Source: DSFO01 sp041640715
GTDB lineage: Archaea; Thermoproteota; Thermoprotei; Gearchaeales; Gearchaeaceae
Length of the DNA: 64,000 nt
Reading direction: 5' to 3'
NCBI GenBank assembly: GCA_041640715.1
Contig: JBEPZU010000006.1
Coordinates: forward strand, 5,465-69,464
How positions within the stretch are numbered: the first letter of the stretch is position 1; every line of letters starts with the position of its first letter. The translations under genes and the position numbers were made by a program. Below are positions 34,779 through 43,841 of the stretch, one piece after another. A model generated the notes under the pieces. The model worked only from the letters and a program-made list of their open reading frames with translations, did no database searches and was not told where the DNA came from.

Positions 34779-35112
34779 AAGAAGAACCGCAGCTACAAGT
34801 GTAGATAGCATTAGGATTATCTATCTTAAAGCCCGAAGCCATCAATGTCTCTACGTAATCCACGCTTGCACCTTTTAAGTACTTAGCACTGAATTTATCT
34901 ATTATAATCTTTATACCTTTTACCTCATATATGTAGTCATCATCCGTGGGTTCATCGAAAGTCATACCATAGCTAAAACCTGCACAACCTCCACTAGCGA
35001 TGTAGATTCTTAATGCCAAGTTTGGATTGTTCTCTTCTTCTAAGAACTCTTTTATCTTCTCTATAGCTCTTTCTGTAAATTTGACTATTTCTTCATGTAT
35101 TTGTATAGCCAT
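34768..35112 (-). CDS. A-type Fe-S cluster carrier (IscA/ErpA/HesB family)
   Basis: The chosen start (ATG at 35112, 114 aa, MAIQIHEEIV) lies about 25 nt from a perfect TATA-like TTTTATAAAA; a longer ORF to 35190 would place that box in coding sequence. The three cluster cysteines are in GGCAGFSYG and the C-terminal CSCGSSF. Such proteins deliver [2Fe-2S] or [4Fe-4S] clusters to apo-enzymes; this window has several Fe-S clients (radical SAM proteins, ferredoxin). Confidence 0.92.
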   Translation of the reverse strand: MAIQIHEEIVKFTERAIEKIKEFLEEENNPNLALRIYIASGGCAGFSYGMTFDEPTDDDYIYEVKGIKIIIDKFSAKYLKGASVDYVETLMASGFKIDNPNAIYTCSCGSSFNV

Positions 35113-35132
35113 ATAAGTTATAGTGAACCTTC

Positions 35133-35142
35133 TTTTATAAAA
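35133..35142 (-). promoter_or_regulatory. TATA box of the IscA-like gene
   Basis: Palindromic TTTTATAAAA centred 25 nt upstream of the ATG at 35112 (minus strand). It overlaps the last codons of the upstream glycosyltransferase gene, so the IscA-like gene has its own promoter even though it follows that gene on the same strand. Confidence 0.6.
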
Positions 35143-35150
35143 GCTTTTTT

Positions 35151-36284
35151 CTACAATACTTCCTTGCCTTGATAAATCCTTCCCTTCCAATATATCCCTT
35201 TTCTAAATCTTAAGTAAGAATAAATTAAAATATATATCGTTATAATTATAGCTAAAAAGAATAGAAATCCATAAGAATAATTAACATTTAATTTATAGTA
35301 AATTATCCCAAATCTAAAAAAATAAAATAAATTAATAATAAACGCATAAAATAAAAGTTCAACTTCATAAAATACCAAAAAATTATAAATACTTATTAAT
35401 AATAAAAGAAAAGGAAGCAGATAAACTACAATTAAAGCTAATATTGCAAAGATTAAATAATATATCTTAGCTCTAAGCCCTATGAAAAAGTTTTTACTCC
35501 ATCCTTCCACCAATTCTTTAAAATTATCATACATTCTTACTTTGAAAAGAGAAAGTGCATTATATAAACGAGTTTCGAAAGAATTAACCTTAAAAAGCCT
35601 CGCTAAGTTAAAATCTTCGACTATCTTGTTTTTTACACTCATATGTCCTCCAACTTTTTCATAAGAACTTCTCCTGAAAAACATATACTGACCATTGCCA
35701 AAGATTCCTACCCTGCTTTTTTTATTGAAGAAAGGAGCAAGGCTTACAATATATACGAACTGACCTATCACAGGCAAAAAAAGTTTGACCCATTTATTCT
35801 TCATCAGAAGCGAAGGAATTAAAGTTAATAAGTCTAGCTTTTCTTCTTCCATTTTTCCAACTGCAATACTAAGTAGCCTTTTGTCATGAATCGTATCTGC
35901 ATCGGTGAATAAAAGATATTCTCCTTTAGAATACAGATAACCTACATAACAAGCCCAATTTTTGCCTACCCATCCATCAGGCAAAGGAGGTTCTTGGATT
36001 ATTTTCACCTTTCCTTCGTAATTCTTAAGAATCTCCGCAGTTCTATCTTTGGATTCTCCCAATACTACAATAATTTCCTTGTTATCGTAATCCTGCCCAA
36101 TTAAAGAATCCATGCATTCTTTAATTTTGGCTTCTTCATCCTTAACGGGAACTATTATAGATACAAGGGGTTTATCCTTAATATTAAAATTTGTGCTTAA
36201 AGTTGGAAGTATCTTGAAGAGATATAATTGTGCTAAGTTTAATAGAATTACGCCTAGGGTATAGAAAACCAACAATAAAAACAT
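35151..36284 (-). CDS. Membrane GT2 glycosyltransferase
   Basis: This 377-aa protein has one N-terminal membrane helix, a GT-A/family 2 catalytic domain (SIIVPVKDEEAKIKECMDSL; DAD-type metal motif FTDADT; acid motif KIVEDFNLA; EGWSKNFF) and three to four C-terminal helices. The arrangement resembles HpnB-like transferases that act on lipid or polyprenyl acceptors. It abuts the upstream AmrS-like gene (TGAATG). Acceptor and sugar are unknown; the flippase at 10.8-12.3 kb is a possible downstream partner. Confidence 0.88.
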   Translation of the reverse strand: MFLLLVFYTLGVILLNLAQLYLFKILPTLSTNFNIKDKPLVSIIVPVKDEEAKIKECMDSLIGQDYDNKEIIVVLGESKDRTAEILKNYEGKVKIIQEPPLPDGWVGKNWACYVGYLYSKGEYLLFTDADTIHDKRLLSIAVGKMEEEKLDLLTLIPSLLMKNKWVKLFLPVIGQFVYIVSLAPFFNKKSRVGIFGNGQYMFFRRSSYEKVGGHMSVKNKIVEDFNLARLFKVNSFETRLYNALSLFKVRMYDNFKELVEGWSKNFFIGLRAKIYYLIFAILALIVVYLLPFLLLLISIYNFLVFYEVELLFYAFIINLFYFFRFGIIYYKLNVNYSYGFLFFLAIIITIYILIYSYLRFRKGIYWKGRIYQGKEVL

Positions 36285-37364
36285 TCAACTGAAGAAAACT
36301 GGTAAAAAGCGCTGCTTGAAAGCGTTCTTGCTCAGTTTGCCTACGATAGGTATTTTATACCCGCAATATTTACATCTATTTTGTTCATCTAAATGCCAAC
36401 CTAATATTTCAAAGGAAAAACGTTTTATCACTATCCTACCACAGCCAGGGCAATAAGTATGCTCATAAGGATGGCCTGGAACATTGCCTATGTATACGTA
36501 TCTCATTCCTTCCTCTTTTGCAATTTCATAATGCTTCTCTAAAGTTTCAATAGGAGTGTGCGGTAGATGCATAAGCTTATAATCAGGATGGAATCTAAGG
36601 AAGTGTATTGGTGCATCTGGACCTAAGTTATCATATATCCATCTTACCAGTTTTCTAGCAAACTCTAAGTTATCACCAATCTCTGGTATTACCAAATCGG
36701 TGATCTCAATATGGATATTTGTTTTCTTAAGCTCTAAAAGAGCATCAAATATTGGCTCAGGACCCGGAACAATTATATATTTTTGCATGAAATTCTTCTC
36801 AGCGTTTCCCTTGAAATCCACAGTTATGGCGTCTAAGAAATTCTTCAACAAATCTATAGCTTCTGGCGTTAAATAACCATTGCTTACAAACGTATTAAAA
36901 AGTCCTTTTTTCCTAGCAATAACACCTATGTCATGAGCAAACTCTATGAAAATGGTAGGCTCATTATAAGTGTAAGTTATACCCTCGCTTTCTGTCTTTA
37001 TGGCCATCTCGACTACTTCCTCAGGTGTAACATCAATACCCTCAACTTTCCTTCTTTGGCTAATATCGAAGTTCTGACAATATTGACACATCCAATTGCA
37101 GCCTGTAGTAGCTATTGATAAAACCTTGGAACCAGGATAGAAATGGGATAAGGGCTTCTTTTCTATAGGGTCTATATGGCTAGCTATTATTTTACCGTAA
37201 ACCAATAAATAGAGTTTACCCTCTATGTTTTGCCTAATCCCACAAAGCCCTATCAATCCTTTAGGAATATTACAATATCTAGCACAAGCAGTACATCTAA
37301 CACGACCATCCTGAAGTTTCTGGTAGAGATATGCTTCTTTCACCTCATCTATAATGTAATCCAA
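36285..37364 (-). CDS. AmmeMemoRadiSam-type radical SAM enzyme (AmrS)
   Basis: This 359-aa protein has CTACARYCNIP near the N-terminus, the radical SAM motif CNWMCQYCQ, the downstream TYNEPTIF and VSNGYLTPE segments, and a C-terminal zinc ribbon (CPGCG, CKYCG). This matches AmrS/COG1180 of the conserved AMMECR1-MEMO1-radical SAM trio. The two partners are not in this window. Substrate is not known with confidence; RNA or protein modification has been proposed. Confidence 0.9.
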   Translation of the reverse strand: MDYIIDEVKEAYLYQKLQDGRVRCTACARYCNIPKGLIGLCGIRQNIEGKLYLLVYGKIIASHIDPIEKKPLSHFYPGSKVLSIATTGCNWMCQYCQNFDISQRRKVEGIDVTPEEVVEMAIKTESEGITYTYNEPTIFIEFAHDIGVIARKKGLFNTFVSNGYLTPEAIDLLKNFLDAITVDFKGNAEKNFMQKYIIVPGPEPIFDALLELKKTNIHIEITDLVIPEIGDNLEFARKLVRWIYDNLGPDAPIHFLRFHPDYKLMHLPHTPIETLEKHYEIAKEEGMRYVYIGNVPGHPYEHTYCPGCGRIVIKRFSFEILGWHLDEQNRCKYCGYKIPIVGKLSKNAFKQRFLPVFFS

Positions 37365-37451
37365 CTTTTATATTAGCCTTAGAAAATCGAGACTTATTAA
37401 TAAAACTATCAACTATCGAATTTATCAATTACTTTATTTAATATATATAAA

Positions 37452-38657
37452 ATGCCTAAGACGCACATAGAACTAGGACAAGAGATAGGATTATTTCTGA
37501 TAAGCGAAGAAGGAGGATCGGGTTTACCTTTATTCACGCCTAAGGGATTCATACTTAGAGAAGAATTGATAAACCTCATCAGAGAAGTGAACAAAAAAAT
37601 GGGTTATCAAGAAGTTTGGACCCCGCATGTATTCAAATTAGAGTTATGGAAGATCTCAGGCCATTTAAAGAAGTATAGAGATAGGATGTTCATTATAGGC
37701 AAAAAAGAAGAAAAACATGCCGTCAAACCAATGAATTGCCCTGGTCATTGTTTACTTTACAAAAGCGAGGTTAGGAGTTATAGAGATTTACCTATAAAAT
37801 ACTCTGAATTTGGAACAGTTTATAGAAACGAACAGTCAGGGGAACTTCTGGGTTTATTCAGGGTTAGAGCCATAACTCAAGATGATGGCCATGTATTTCT
37901 CAGAGAAGACCAGATTGAAGAAGAAGTAGAGTTGATACTCAAAAATTCTCTCGAAGTCCTTTCATTATTTGAAATGAAAGATTTCAAAATAAAACTGTCT
38001 ACAAGACCAGATGTATATATTGGCAGCGTAAAATTATGGGATAAAGCGACCAAAGCTCTTAAGAAATGCTTAGACAAAGCCTCACTGAATTATGAAATTA
38101 AGGAAAAAGAAGGAGCCTTTTATGGTCCTAAAATAGATATAGATGCAAAAGATGCTTTAGGAAGATATTGGCAATGCACTACCATTCAGTTGGATTTCAA
38201 TATGCCTAGGAGATTTAAGTTAAAGTATATCGATAAAGATGGAAAACCTAAGACGCCGGTTATGATACATAGAGCTATCTTAGGTTCTCTTGAAAGATTT
38301 ATAGGCATAATTCTAGAACATTACCAAGGAAAATTACCTTTCTGGTGTTCTCCTGAGCAAATTAGAATATTGCCAATATCCGAAAAATACTTAAATTACG
38401 CAAAAGAAATTAAGGAAAAACTAAGTTCTTACAGAGCAGAGATAGACGACAGCAATGCAACTTTGGAAAAGAAAATACTTAACGCGATAAAGATGAAAGT
38501 ACCTCATATAATTATAATAGGTAAAAAAGAGCAGGAAAAAAATACCATAACGGTAAGAGAAAGGGATGGAAAACAAATAGAAAATATTACAATTGAACAA
38601 TATTTAGAGTTAATAAATGAAAAATATAAGCCAAGGCGTATGTTTTTAAATAAATAA
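37452..38657 (+). CDS. thrS: Threonyl-tRNA synthetase, catalytic form without editing domain
   Basis: At 401 aa this enzyme begins directly at the class II catalytic core (motif 2 FGTVYRNEQSGELLGLFRVR, motif 3 HRAILGSLERF, zinc Cys in NCPGHC) and ends with the HGTP anticodon-binding domain. The usual N-terminal TGS and editing domains are missing. This is the ThrRS-cat form known from Crenarchaeota, where a separate ThrRS-ed protein removes mischarged Ser-tRNA-Thr. The editing protein is not in this window. Confidence 0.95.
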   Translation: MPKTHIELGQEIGLFLISEEGGSGLPLFTPKGFILREELINLIREVNKKMGYQEVWTPHVFKLELWKISGHLKKYRDRMFIIGKKEEKHAVKPMNCPGHCLLYKSEVRSYRDLPIKYSEFGTVYRNEQSGELLGLFRVRAITQDDGHVFLREDQIEEEVELILKNSLEVLSLFEMKDFKIKLSTRPDVYIGSVKLWDKATKALKKCLDKASLNYEIKEKEGAFYGPKIDIDAKDALGRYWQCTTIQLDFNMPRRFKLKYIDKDGKPKTPVMIHRAILGSLERFIGIILEHYQGKLPFWCSPEQIRILPISEKYLNYAKEIKEKLSSYRAEIDDSNATLEKKILNAIKMKVPHIIIIGKKEQEKNTITVRERDGKQIENITIEQYLELINEKYKPRRMFLNK

Positions 38658-38671
38658 ACCATAAAAATTCA

Positions 38672-39820
38672 ATGAGCGAAGTAGCGATAGTAGGGATTGG
38701 TTGCTATGGATTTCGTCCTACAAGCGAAGAAGTATCTTTTAGAGAAGGAGCTTTCAAAGCTGCCTTAAGAGCGTATAACGACTGTGGAATAAATCCTAGA
38801 AGAGATGTAGATTCCATAATTGTATGCGAGGAGGATTTCAACGAAGGAATAGCCATATCAAACGAATTTCAAGTAGATCAGTTAGGAGGAGCGCTGAAAC
38901 CTGTTTCTACGGTAGCTAGCGAAAGCTTAATAGGACTGGCTTCAGCTTATATGCAAATAAAATCTGGTTTATGCGATATAGCAGTTGTAGAAAGCCATGC
39001 TAAACCCAGTAATATCGTAAACTACCATAAAATACTCGAATTATCTTTAGATCCTATATATGAGAGATTTCTTGGAATTCATCCATATTATTTTGCTTCT
39101 TTGGAAGCTAGATATTTCATGACCAAAAGAGGGTTAAAATACGAGGATCTCGCGTTAGTTGTTAAGAAGAATAAAGAAAATGGATTGTATAATGAAAGAG
39201 CAAGTTATGCTTCTAAAATAGACCTCGATGTTATAGTCAAAAACGATAAAATTTTCGACCCTCTTTCTAGCTTAGATATAGCTCCTTTTACAGATGCCTT
39301 TGTGGTTTTAGTATTAGCTTCGGCACATGTTGCTGAAAAATTAAGGAGCAAACCGATATGGATAGAGGGTATATATTGGTGTAGCGGTAGCGTTTCTTAT
39401 ATTTTAAACGGACTAGCTAACCTAGAACCTCTTAAAAAAGCAGCCAAAAAAGCTTATGAAATGGCCGATATTAATCCTCAGAAATTAGATTTCGTAGAAA
39501 TAGACGATAGATTTAGCTATAGAGAATTGATGCACCTAGAAGCTCTAGGAATTACTGAGAACGCCGCCAAAGAATTAAGCGAAGGCAGATTTGATCTAAG
39601 AGGAGAAATACCGGTAAATCCTAGCGGAGGATATCTTTCAATGGGTTTACCTTTAGAAGCAGGAGGGATAGCTAGGGTCTATGAAGCAGTATTGCAACTA
39701 AGAAATGAAGCAGGAAAACATCAAATAAAAGACGCCAAAAACGCTTTAGTGATGAGCTGGAGAGGTATACCTACTTCAACCTACGCTGTTGTGATATTAA
39801 GCAATAGAGGGGCAACATGA
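38672..39820 (+). CDS. Thiolase-fold protein 1, catalytic Cys absent
   Basis: This 382-aa protein aligns along its length with archaeal SCP2-type thiolases (opening VAIVGIGCYGF, AYMQIKSGLCDIAVVES, NPSGGYLSMGLPLEAGG). The nucleophilic Cys is replaced by Ala82 (STVASESL), the catalytic His of GHP is Leu (MGLPLEAGG), and the HDCF-type motif reads DDRF. It is therefore unlikely to be an ordinary ketothiolase. It overlaps the second thiolase gene by 4 nt. Related Cys-less thiolase/DUF35 complexes include retro-aldolases (Ltp2-ChsH2). Confidence 0.8.
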   Translation: MSEVAIVGIGCYGFRPTSEEVSFREGAFKAALRAYNDCGINPRRDVDSIIVCEEDFNEGIAISNEFQVDQLGGALKPVSTVASESLIGLASAYMQIKSGLCDIAVVESHAKPSNIVNYHKILELSLDPIYERFLGIHPYYFASLEARYFMTKRGLKYEDLALVVKKNKENGLYNERASYASKIDLDVIVKNDKIFDPLSSLDIAPFTDAFVVLVLASAHVAEKLRSKPIWIEGIYWCSGSVSYILNGLANLEPLKKAAKKAYEMADINPQKLDFVEIDDRFSYRELMHLEALGITENAAKELSEGRFDLRGEIPVNPSGGYLSMGLPLEAGGIARVYEAVLQLRNEAGKHQIKDAKNALVMSWRGIPTSTYAVVILSNRGAT

Positions 39821-40998
39821 AGACAAATATAAACATAAAGAATAGAGTGGCAATAGTAGGAGCTGGAATGACTTTATTCAGAAGAAGACTCAAGGAAACA
39901 CCCCAAGAGATTACTTTTGAAGCAACGAGAACCGCTTTAGATTCTGCAGGATTAGATGTTAGAGACATAGAAGCAGTAGTCTTAGGTTCCGCACCTGATG
40001 GATTTGATGGTTTTCATATGAAAGGAGAGCATTTGAGCGATGGAGCTTTGGCTTTCTTGAAGCCTGCTAAAAGAGTATATGTAGGAGGAGCTACAGGGGT
40101 ATTCACAGCAATCGCAGCTTGGTGGCATGTAGCATCAGGATTATTCGATATAGTATTAGCAGTTGCTGAAGAGAAAATGAGCAATGCTATGCCTCATCCA
40201 CAAGCAGTGTTCGAGTACATATGGGATCCGATAACTGAAAGACCTCTAAAACCTAACCTAATTTGGATTTTCGCCATGGAAATGCATAGATATATGTATA
40301 AATACGACATAAAGAAGGAAGACATCGCATTAGTAGCTGTTAAGAACAAAAGAAATGCACTAGATCATCCTGCTGCTCAAGATGCAGCTAATATAACAGT
40401 AGAAGATGTCCTTAAGAGTGAGGTATTGGTATGGCCTGTTCAAAGATTGGATATAAGTAGAGTCTCAGATGGAGCTGCTGCCGTAATACTAGCTAGTGAA
40501 AAAGTTGCTAAAAAATTGACAGATTCACCGGTATGGATAGAAGGAGTAGGATGGAGCTTAGATTCGACTCATTGGACTTCCCGAGAATTAGCTTATCCTA
40601 AGTATTTAGAAGAAGCTGGTAAAATGGCGTATAAAATTGCAGGAATTGAAAATCCAAGGAAACAGCTCGACTTCGCAGAAGTATATGATCCTTTTGACTA
40701 TAAAGAACTACATCACATGGAAGGATTACAACTTGCTGATAAGGGTAAAGCTCCTGAATTGACCAGAGAAGGAATGACTCAAAGGGATGGAGATCTACCC
40801 ATATGTCCTAGTGGAGGATTATTAGGAGTTGGCAATCCTATAGCAGCTGCTGGAATGATGAAGGTATGTGAATTGTTCTGGCAATTAAGATACGAAGCTG
40901 GTAAAAGGCAGGTCAAGATAAGAAAGGGTTACGGATTGGCCCAAGCATGGGGCGATCTTATGCAAGCTAGTACAGTAATTATAGCTAAAAGTGATTGA
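39817..40998 (+). CDS. Thiolase-fold protein 2, catalytic Cys absent
   Basis: This 393-aa protein is a second thiolase-fold member (VAIVGAGMTLF; GVGNPIAAAG). Gly91 sits where the nucleophilic Cys should be (YVGGATG), GHP is GNP, and HDCF is YDPF, placing a Tyr at one catalytic position. Both thiolase-fold proteins are thus altered, in different ways, which argues for a functional heteromer rather than decay. It is followed immediately by two DUF35 genes. Retro-aldolase or acyl-CoA condensation activity without a Cys is possible; substrate unknown. Confidence 0.82.
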   Translation: MKTNINIKNRVAIVGAGMTLFRRRLKETPQEITFEATRTALDSAGLDVRDIEAVVLGSAPDGFDGFHMKGEHLSDGALAFLKPAKRVYVGGATGVFTAIAAWWHVASGLFDIVLAVAEEKMSNAMPHPQAVFEYIWDPITERPLKPNLIWIFAMEMHRYMYKYDIKKEDIALVAVKNKRNALDHPAAQDAANITVEDVLKSEVLVWPVQRLDISRVSDGAAAVILASEKVAKKLTDSPVWIEGVGWSLDSTHWTSRELAYPKYLEEAGKMAYKIAGIENPRKQLDFAEVYDPFDYKELHHMEGLQLADKGKAPELTREGMTQRDGDLPICPSGGLLGVGNPIAAAGMMKVCELFWQLRYEAGKRQVKIRKGYGLAQAWGDLMQASTVIIAKSD

Positions 40999-40999
40999 T

Positions 41000-41494
41000 A
41001 TGATGAAGATATACGATAGCAAACCTCTTACAAGAGAAGAAGAGAAGACCACGATAACTGTAGAATATAAACCTTTTGCTAAATACAATTTCTCAGCAGG
41101 CCAAGCGCTTAGCAGATTCTTATTGGAATTAAAGAAAGGGAAAATAATAGGAAAGAAATGCAATAAATGCAACAGAATACTAGTACCTCCTAGGATTTAC
41201 TGCGAGGTTTGCTTCAAAGAAACAGATGACTGGGTATATGTTAGAGATGAAGGAATAGTTAATACAGCAGTAGTTAGTTACATTACAGTCGATGCGAGAA
41301 AAATCGAAAAACCCCAAGTAGTAGGCATAATAGAACTCATAGATGCTCCTGGCCAAGGAATATTTCACAGAATAAACACCAGCCCTGAGATGGTTATTAG
41401 CAGGAAAATATTCGGTAAGAGAGTTAAAGCTGTTTGGAGCGAGGAAAGAAAAGGCGATATAAATGATATATTATACTTTGAGGTGATAGAATAA
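41000..41494 (+). CDS. DUF35 zinc-ribbon/OB-fold protein, copy 1
   Basis: The chosen start is ATG at 41000 (164 aa), preceded by GTGAT that can pair with the 16S 3' end; an in-frame GTG at 40991 is the alternative. The protein has a rubredoxin-like ribbon (CNKC ... CEVC, after GKIIGKKC) followed by an OB-fold domain. DUF35 proteins bind thiolase-fold enzymes and shuttle or position acyl-CoA, as in the archaeal thiolase/HMG-CoA synthase complex and in Ltp2-ChsH2. Confidence 0.88.
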   Translation: MMKIYDSKPLTREEEKTTITVEYKPFAKYNFSAGQALSRFLLELKKGKIIGKKCNKCNRILVPPRIYCEVCFKETDDWVYVRDEGIVNTAVVSYITVDARKIEKPQVVGIIELIDAPGQGIFHRINTSPEMVISRKIFGKRVKAVWSEERKGDINDILYFEVIE

Positions 41495-41495
41495 A

Positions 41496-41954
41496 ATGGA
41501 GAACAGAATAGATAAGCTTCTCAGTTATCCTGGTAGAATGGAAACAGAAACATACTTATACACAACAGGATTATTAGCTGAGAAGTTCTTGATGGCTATA
41601 AAAGAGGAGGGAAAAATAAAAGCAGCATACTGTCCTCGCTGTGAAAAGCTATTTCTCCCTGTCAGATCTTTTTGTATATTCTGTGGAAGAGAAGTAGGAG
41701 AACTTAGAGAAACAGAACAAGAAGGCTACATAGAAAGTTACACTGAAGTTAAATTAAACAGTTTCGAAGAAGAGCTAAAGAAACCTATCATAGTAGCTTT
41801 AATAAGATTCAAAGACGTCACAGGTGGACTTATTCACAGAGTAAGCCCTATAGAAGAGGTGAAAATAGGCGCGAGGGTTAAACCCGTTTTTAAAGAGAAG
41901 CAAGAAAGAAAAGGTAGTTTAGATGATATCGAATATTTTGAAGTGATCCATTAG
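41496..41954 (+). CDS. DUF35 zinc-ribbon/OB-fold protein, copy 2
   Basis: This 152-aa protein starts one base after the previous stop. It has the ribbon CPRC ... CIFC and an OB-fold like its neighbour, with the same ending style (DIEYFEVI). Two thiolase-fold genes followed by two DUF35 genes suggest either a four-subunit complex or two parallel pairs. The 3' end overlaps cdvC by 4 nt on the opposite strand. Confidence 0.88.
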   Translation: MENRIDKLLSYPGRMETETYLYTTGLLAEKFLMAIKEEGKIKAAYCPRCEKLFLPVRSFCIFCGREVGELRETEQEGYIESYTEVKLNSFEEELKKPIIVALIRFKDVTGGLIHRVSPIEEVKIGARVKPVFKEKQERKGSLDDIEYFEVIH

Positions 41955-43069
41955 CTTTTAAACTGTTCTTTCCAACGTTCATATGCCTTGACCATTTCTG
42001 AAGTTATAGAAGGTCTTCTTTGCTGTATAACTCTTAAGAAATCCTCCATCGTAGGTCGTCTAGGCTGACTTCTTTGTTCAATCACTTCTCTTGCTATCTT
42101 GTTCTGGACTCCTATACATATATCTTTTATATCGCTTGAACTGTAGCCCTCAGTTAACCTTGCTAGTTCTTCGTAGTCTAATGGAGACGGATTTAAAGGA
42201 GCTGCATAAAGCTTAAAAAGTTCAGCTCTAGCTCTATGATCTGGTGGTGGGACGTAGAGCCTTAATTGGAAACGCCTTATAAAAGCAGGATCTAATAACC
42301 AAGGCTTGTTGGTAGCGGCTATTAAGTATATTTTTCTCTTGATATTTTTTTCCTGAAGCCCGTCCATCTCTTTTAAGAATTGATTTCTTAATCTAATTTC
42401 GCCTCCTACTTCGTAATTCAAGGTTCCAAAAACAGCATCTGCTTCATCAATGAAGATGATCACAACCTTCCCTTCACTTTCATACTTCCTAGCTACGTTG
42501 AAAAGCCTAGCTACATTCTTCTCAGACTCTCCTAACCATTTAGAGAAAAGCGAAGCTCCATCCACGTTGAAAAACAATGCATTTATCTCATTGGCTATCG
42601 CTGCGGAGAGAAGAGTTTTACCGCAGCCGGAAGGACCATAAAGTAGAATATTCCTAGGCCAGCCTAAGGGGAACAGCTCCGGATGCTTTGAAGGATATAT
42701 AATTGATTCTACGATTGCCTCTTTAATTTCCTCCAACCCTATTATGTCTTCCCATTTCACATTAGGAGGTTCTCTTAATAAGGAACCATAAACGGGATCG
42801 AAAACAGAATATTCTTCCCCTCCTTCATCCAACATTTTCTGCAATTCCTTTATTTTAGCCTGGCATTGAGCAATTCTTTCCAGGTATAAACTGTTCAACC
42901 TATAGCTAGGATCTAAGTCTATTAATTTGAAGAGATAAGATGTAGCTTCTTTATACTTCTCTATAGCCTTGGCGTAATTTTTATTTCTCTCGTACTGAAT
43001 ACCCTCATTAATGAGTTTAGCAGCCTCGTTCTGTAAATACAATGCTGCTGTGTTATTGGACATTTTCAC
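41951..43069 (-). CDS. cdvC: CdvC, Vps4-like AAA ATPase
   Basis: This 372-aa protein has an N-terminal MIT domain (residues 5-78, three helices), a linker, then one AAA domain with Walker A YGPSGCGKT (145-152), Walker B IIFIDEADAVFG and the Vps4-type C-terminal helix. CdvC disassembles ESCRT-III polymers during archaeal cell division and membrane remodelling. Its MIT domain is expected to bind the IPEIPLS motif of CdvB. Coupled to cdvB by ATGA. Confidence 0.97.
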   Translation of the reverse strand: MKMSNNTAALYLQNEAAKLINEGIQYERNKNYAKAIEKYKEATSYLFKLIDLDPSYRLNSLYLERIAQCQAKIKELQKMLDEGGEEYSVFDPVYGSLLREPPNVKWEDIIGLEEIKEAIVESIIYPSKHPELFPLGWPRNILLYGPSGCGKTLLSAAIANEINALFFNVDGASLFSKWLGESEKNVARLFNVARKYESEGKVVIIFIDEADAVFGTLNYEVGGEIRLRNQFLKEMDGLQEKNIKRKIYLIAATNKPWLLDPAFIRRFQLRLYVPPPDHRARAELFKLYAAPLNPSPLDYEELARLTEGYSSSDIKDICIGVQNKIAREVIEQRSQPRRPTMEDFLRVIQQRRPSITSEMVKAYERWKEQFKS

Positions 43070-43830
43070 TTAACCCTTTGTATCCTACCTTGCTTGATTA
43101 AATCTTCAATAACTTGGTTCAATTTGGATTGTGATATCCCTAGTTCTTCACTACACCTTTTTAAATCTATTTTACCGTTTTTCTCTATTATATAGCGTAT
43201 TAGCTTATCTTCTAGCAAACTATCGCTAGAACTCAACTGAATAGTTCCATATCCTTCAGCTTCAAGCATTGGCTGATCGCTTAGCTTCTTGTCATGCCTA
43301 GATAGAGGTATCTCTGGTATGCTCGTGGCAACTTTTTTAGATGCAGCTTCGGCGGCCTCTTTTAATACAACCTCTGCATCTTCAAGTGTTGCTAGAGCAA
43401 AAGAATCGCTCTCTGGATAGTAAACCCTCAAGCTCTCTAGACTATTCATAAGTTCTTCCATTTCACCAGCAAGTATAGGGGAGATTTTGTTTACATCTTC
43501 CCTTATAGAAGATAGCACCTTAGGTATAGGCGAAATCATTTTTGTGAATTCATCTAAGCTTAGTATTGTCTCTGTTCTCAAGATAAAGGATTCCAGAGCT
43601 ACTAATATGTTATCAAGATTAGTGTATAACTTCCTTATGGCTGAAATTTCATTGGCTAATACTGTAGCTACATTTTTGTTGTTAGTGTGGGAGAGTTTTT
43701 CAAGCAAAAGTTTTTCTCTTTCTCTAAGCTTATATTTGATAAGCTGAAGTCTAGAAAATTGATTCTTAACTATAGTTAAAACACCTGAGAGTTTATCCTT
43801 TAACGCTTGTTCCTTTTTAAATAGCCTCAT
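43066..43830 (-). CDS. cdvB: CdvB, ESCRT-III subunit with C-terminal winged helix
   Basis: This 254-aa protein has an ESCRT-III/Snf7 helical core (1-165), a MIM2-like motif IPEIPLS (171-177) for the CdvC MIT domain, and a winged-helix domain (about 202-254; ELGISQSKLNQVIEDLIKQGRI) of the kind that in Sulfolobus CdvB binds CdvA. All landmarks for recruitment by CdvA and remodelling by CdvC are present. Confidence 0.95.
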   Translation of the reverse strand: MRLFKKEQALKDKLSGVLTIVKNQFSRLQLIKYKLREREKLLLEKLSHTNNKNVATVLANEISAIRKLYTNLDNILVALESFILRTETILSLDEFTKMISPIPKVLSSIREDVNKISPILAGEMEELMNSLESLRVYYPESDSFALATLEDAEVVLKEAAEAASKKVATSIPEIPLSRHDKKLSDQPMLEAEGYGTIQLSSSDSLLEDKLIRYIIEKNGKIDLKRCSEELGISQSKLNQVIEDLIKQGRIQRVK

Positions 43831-43841
43831 AGAGGCTAAGA

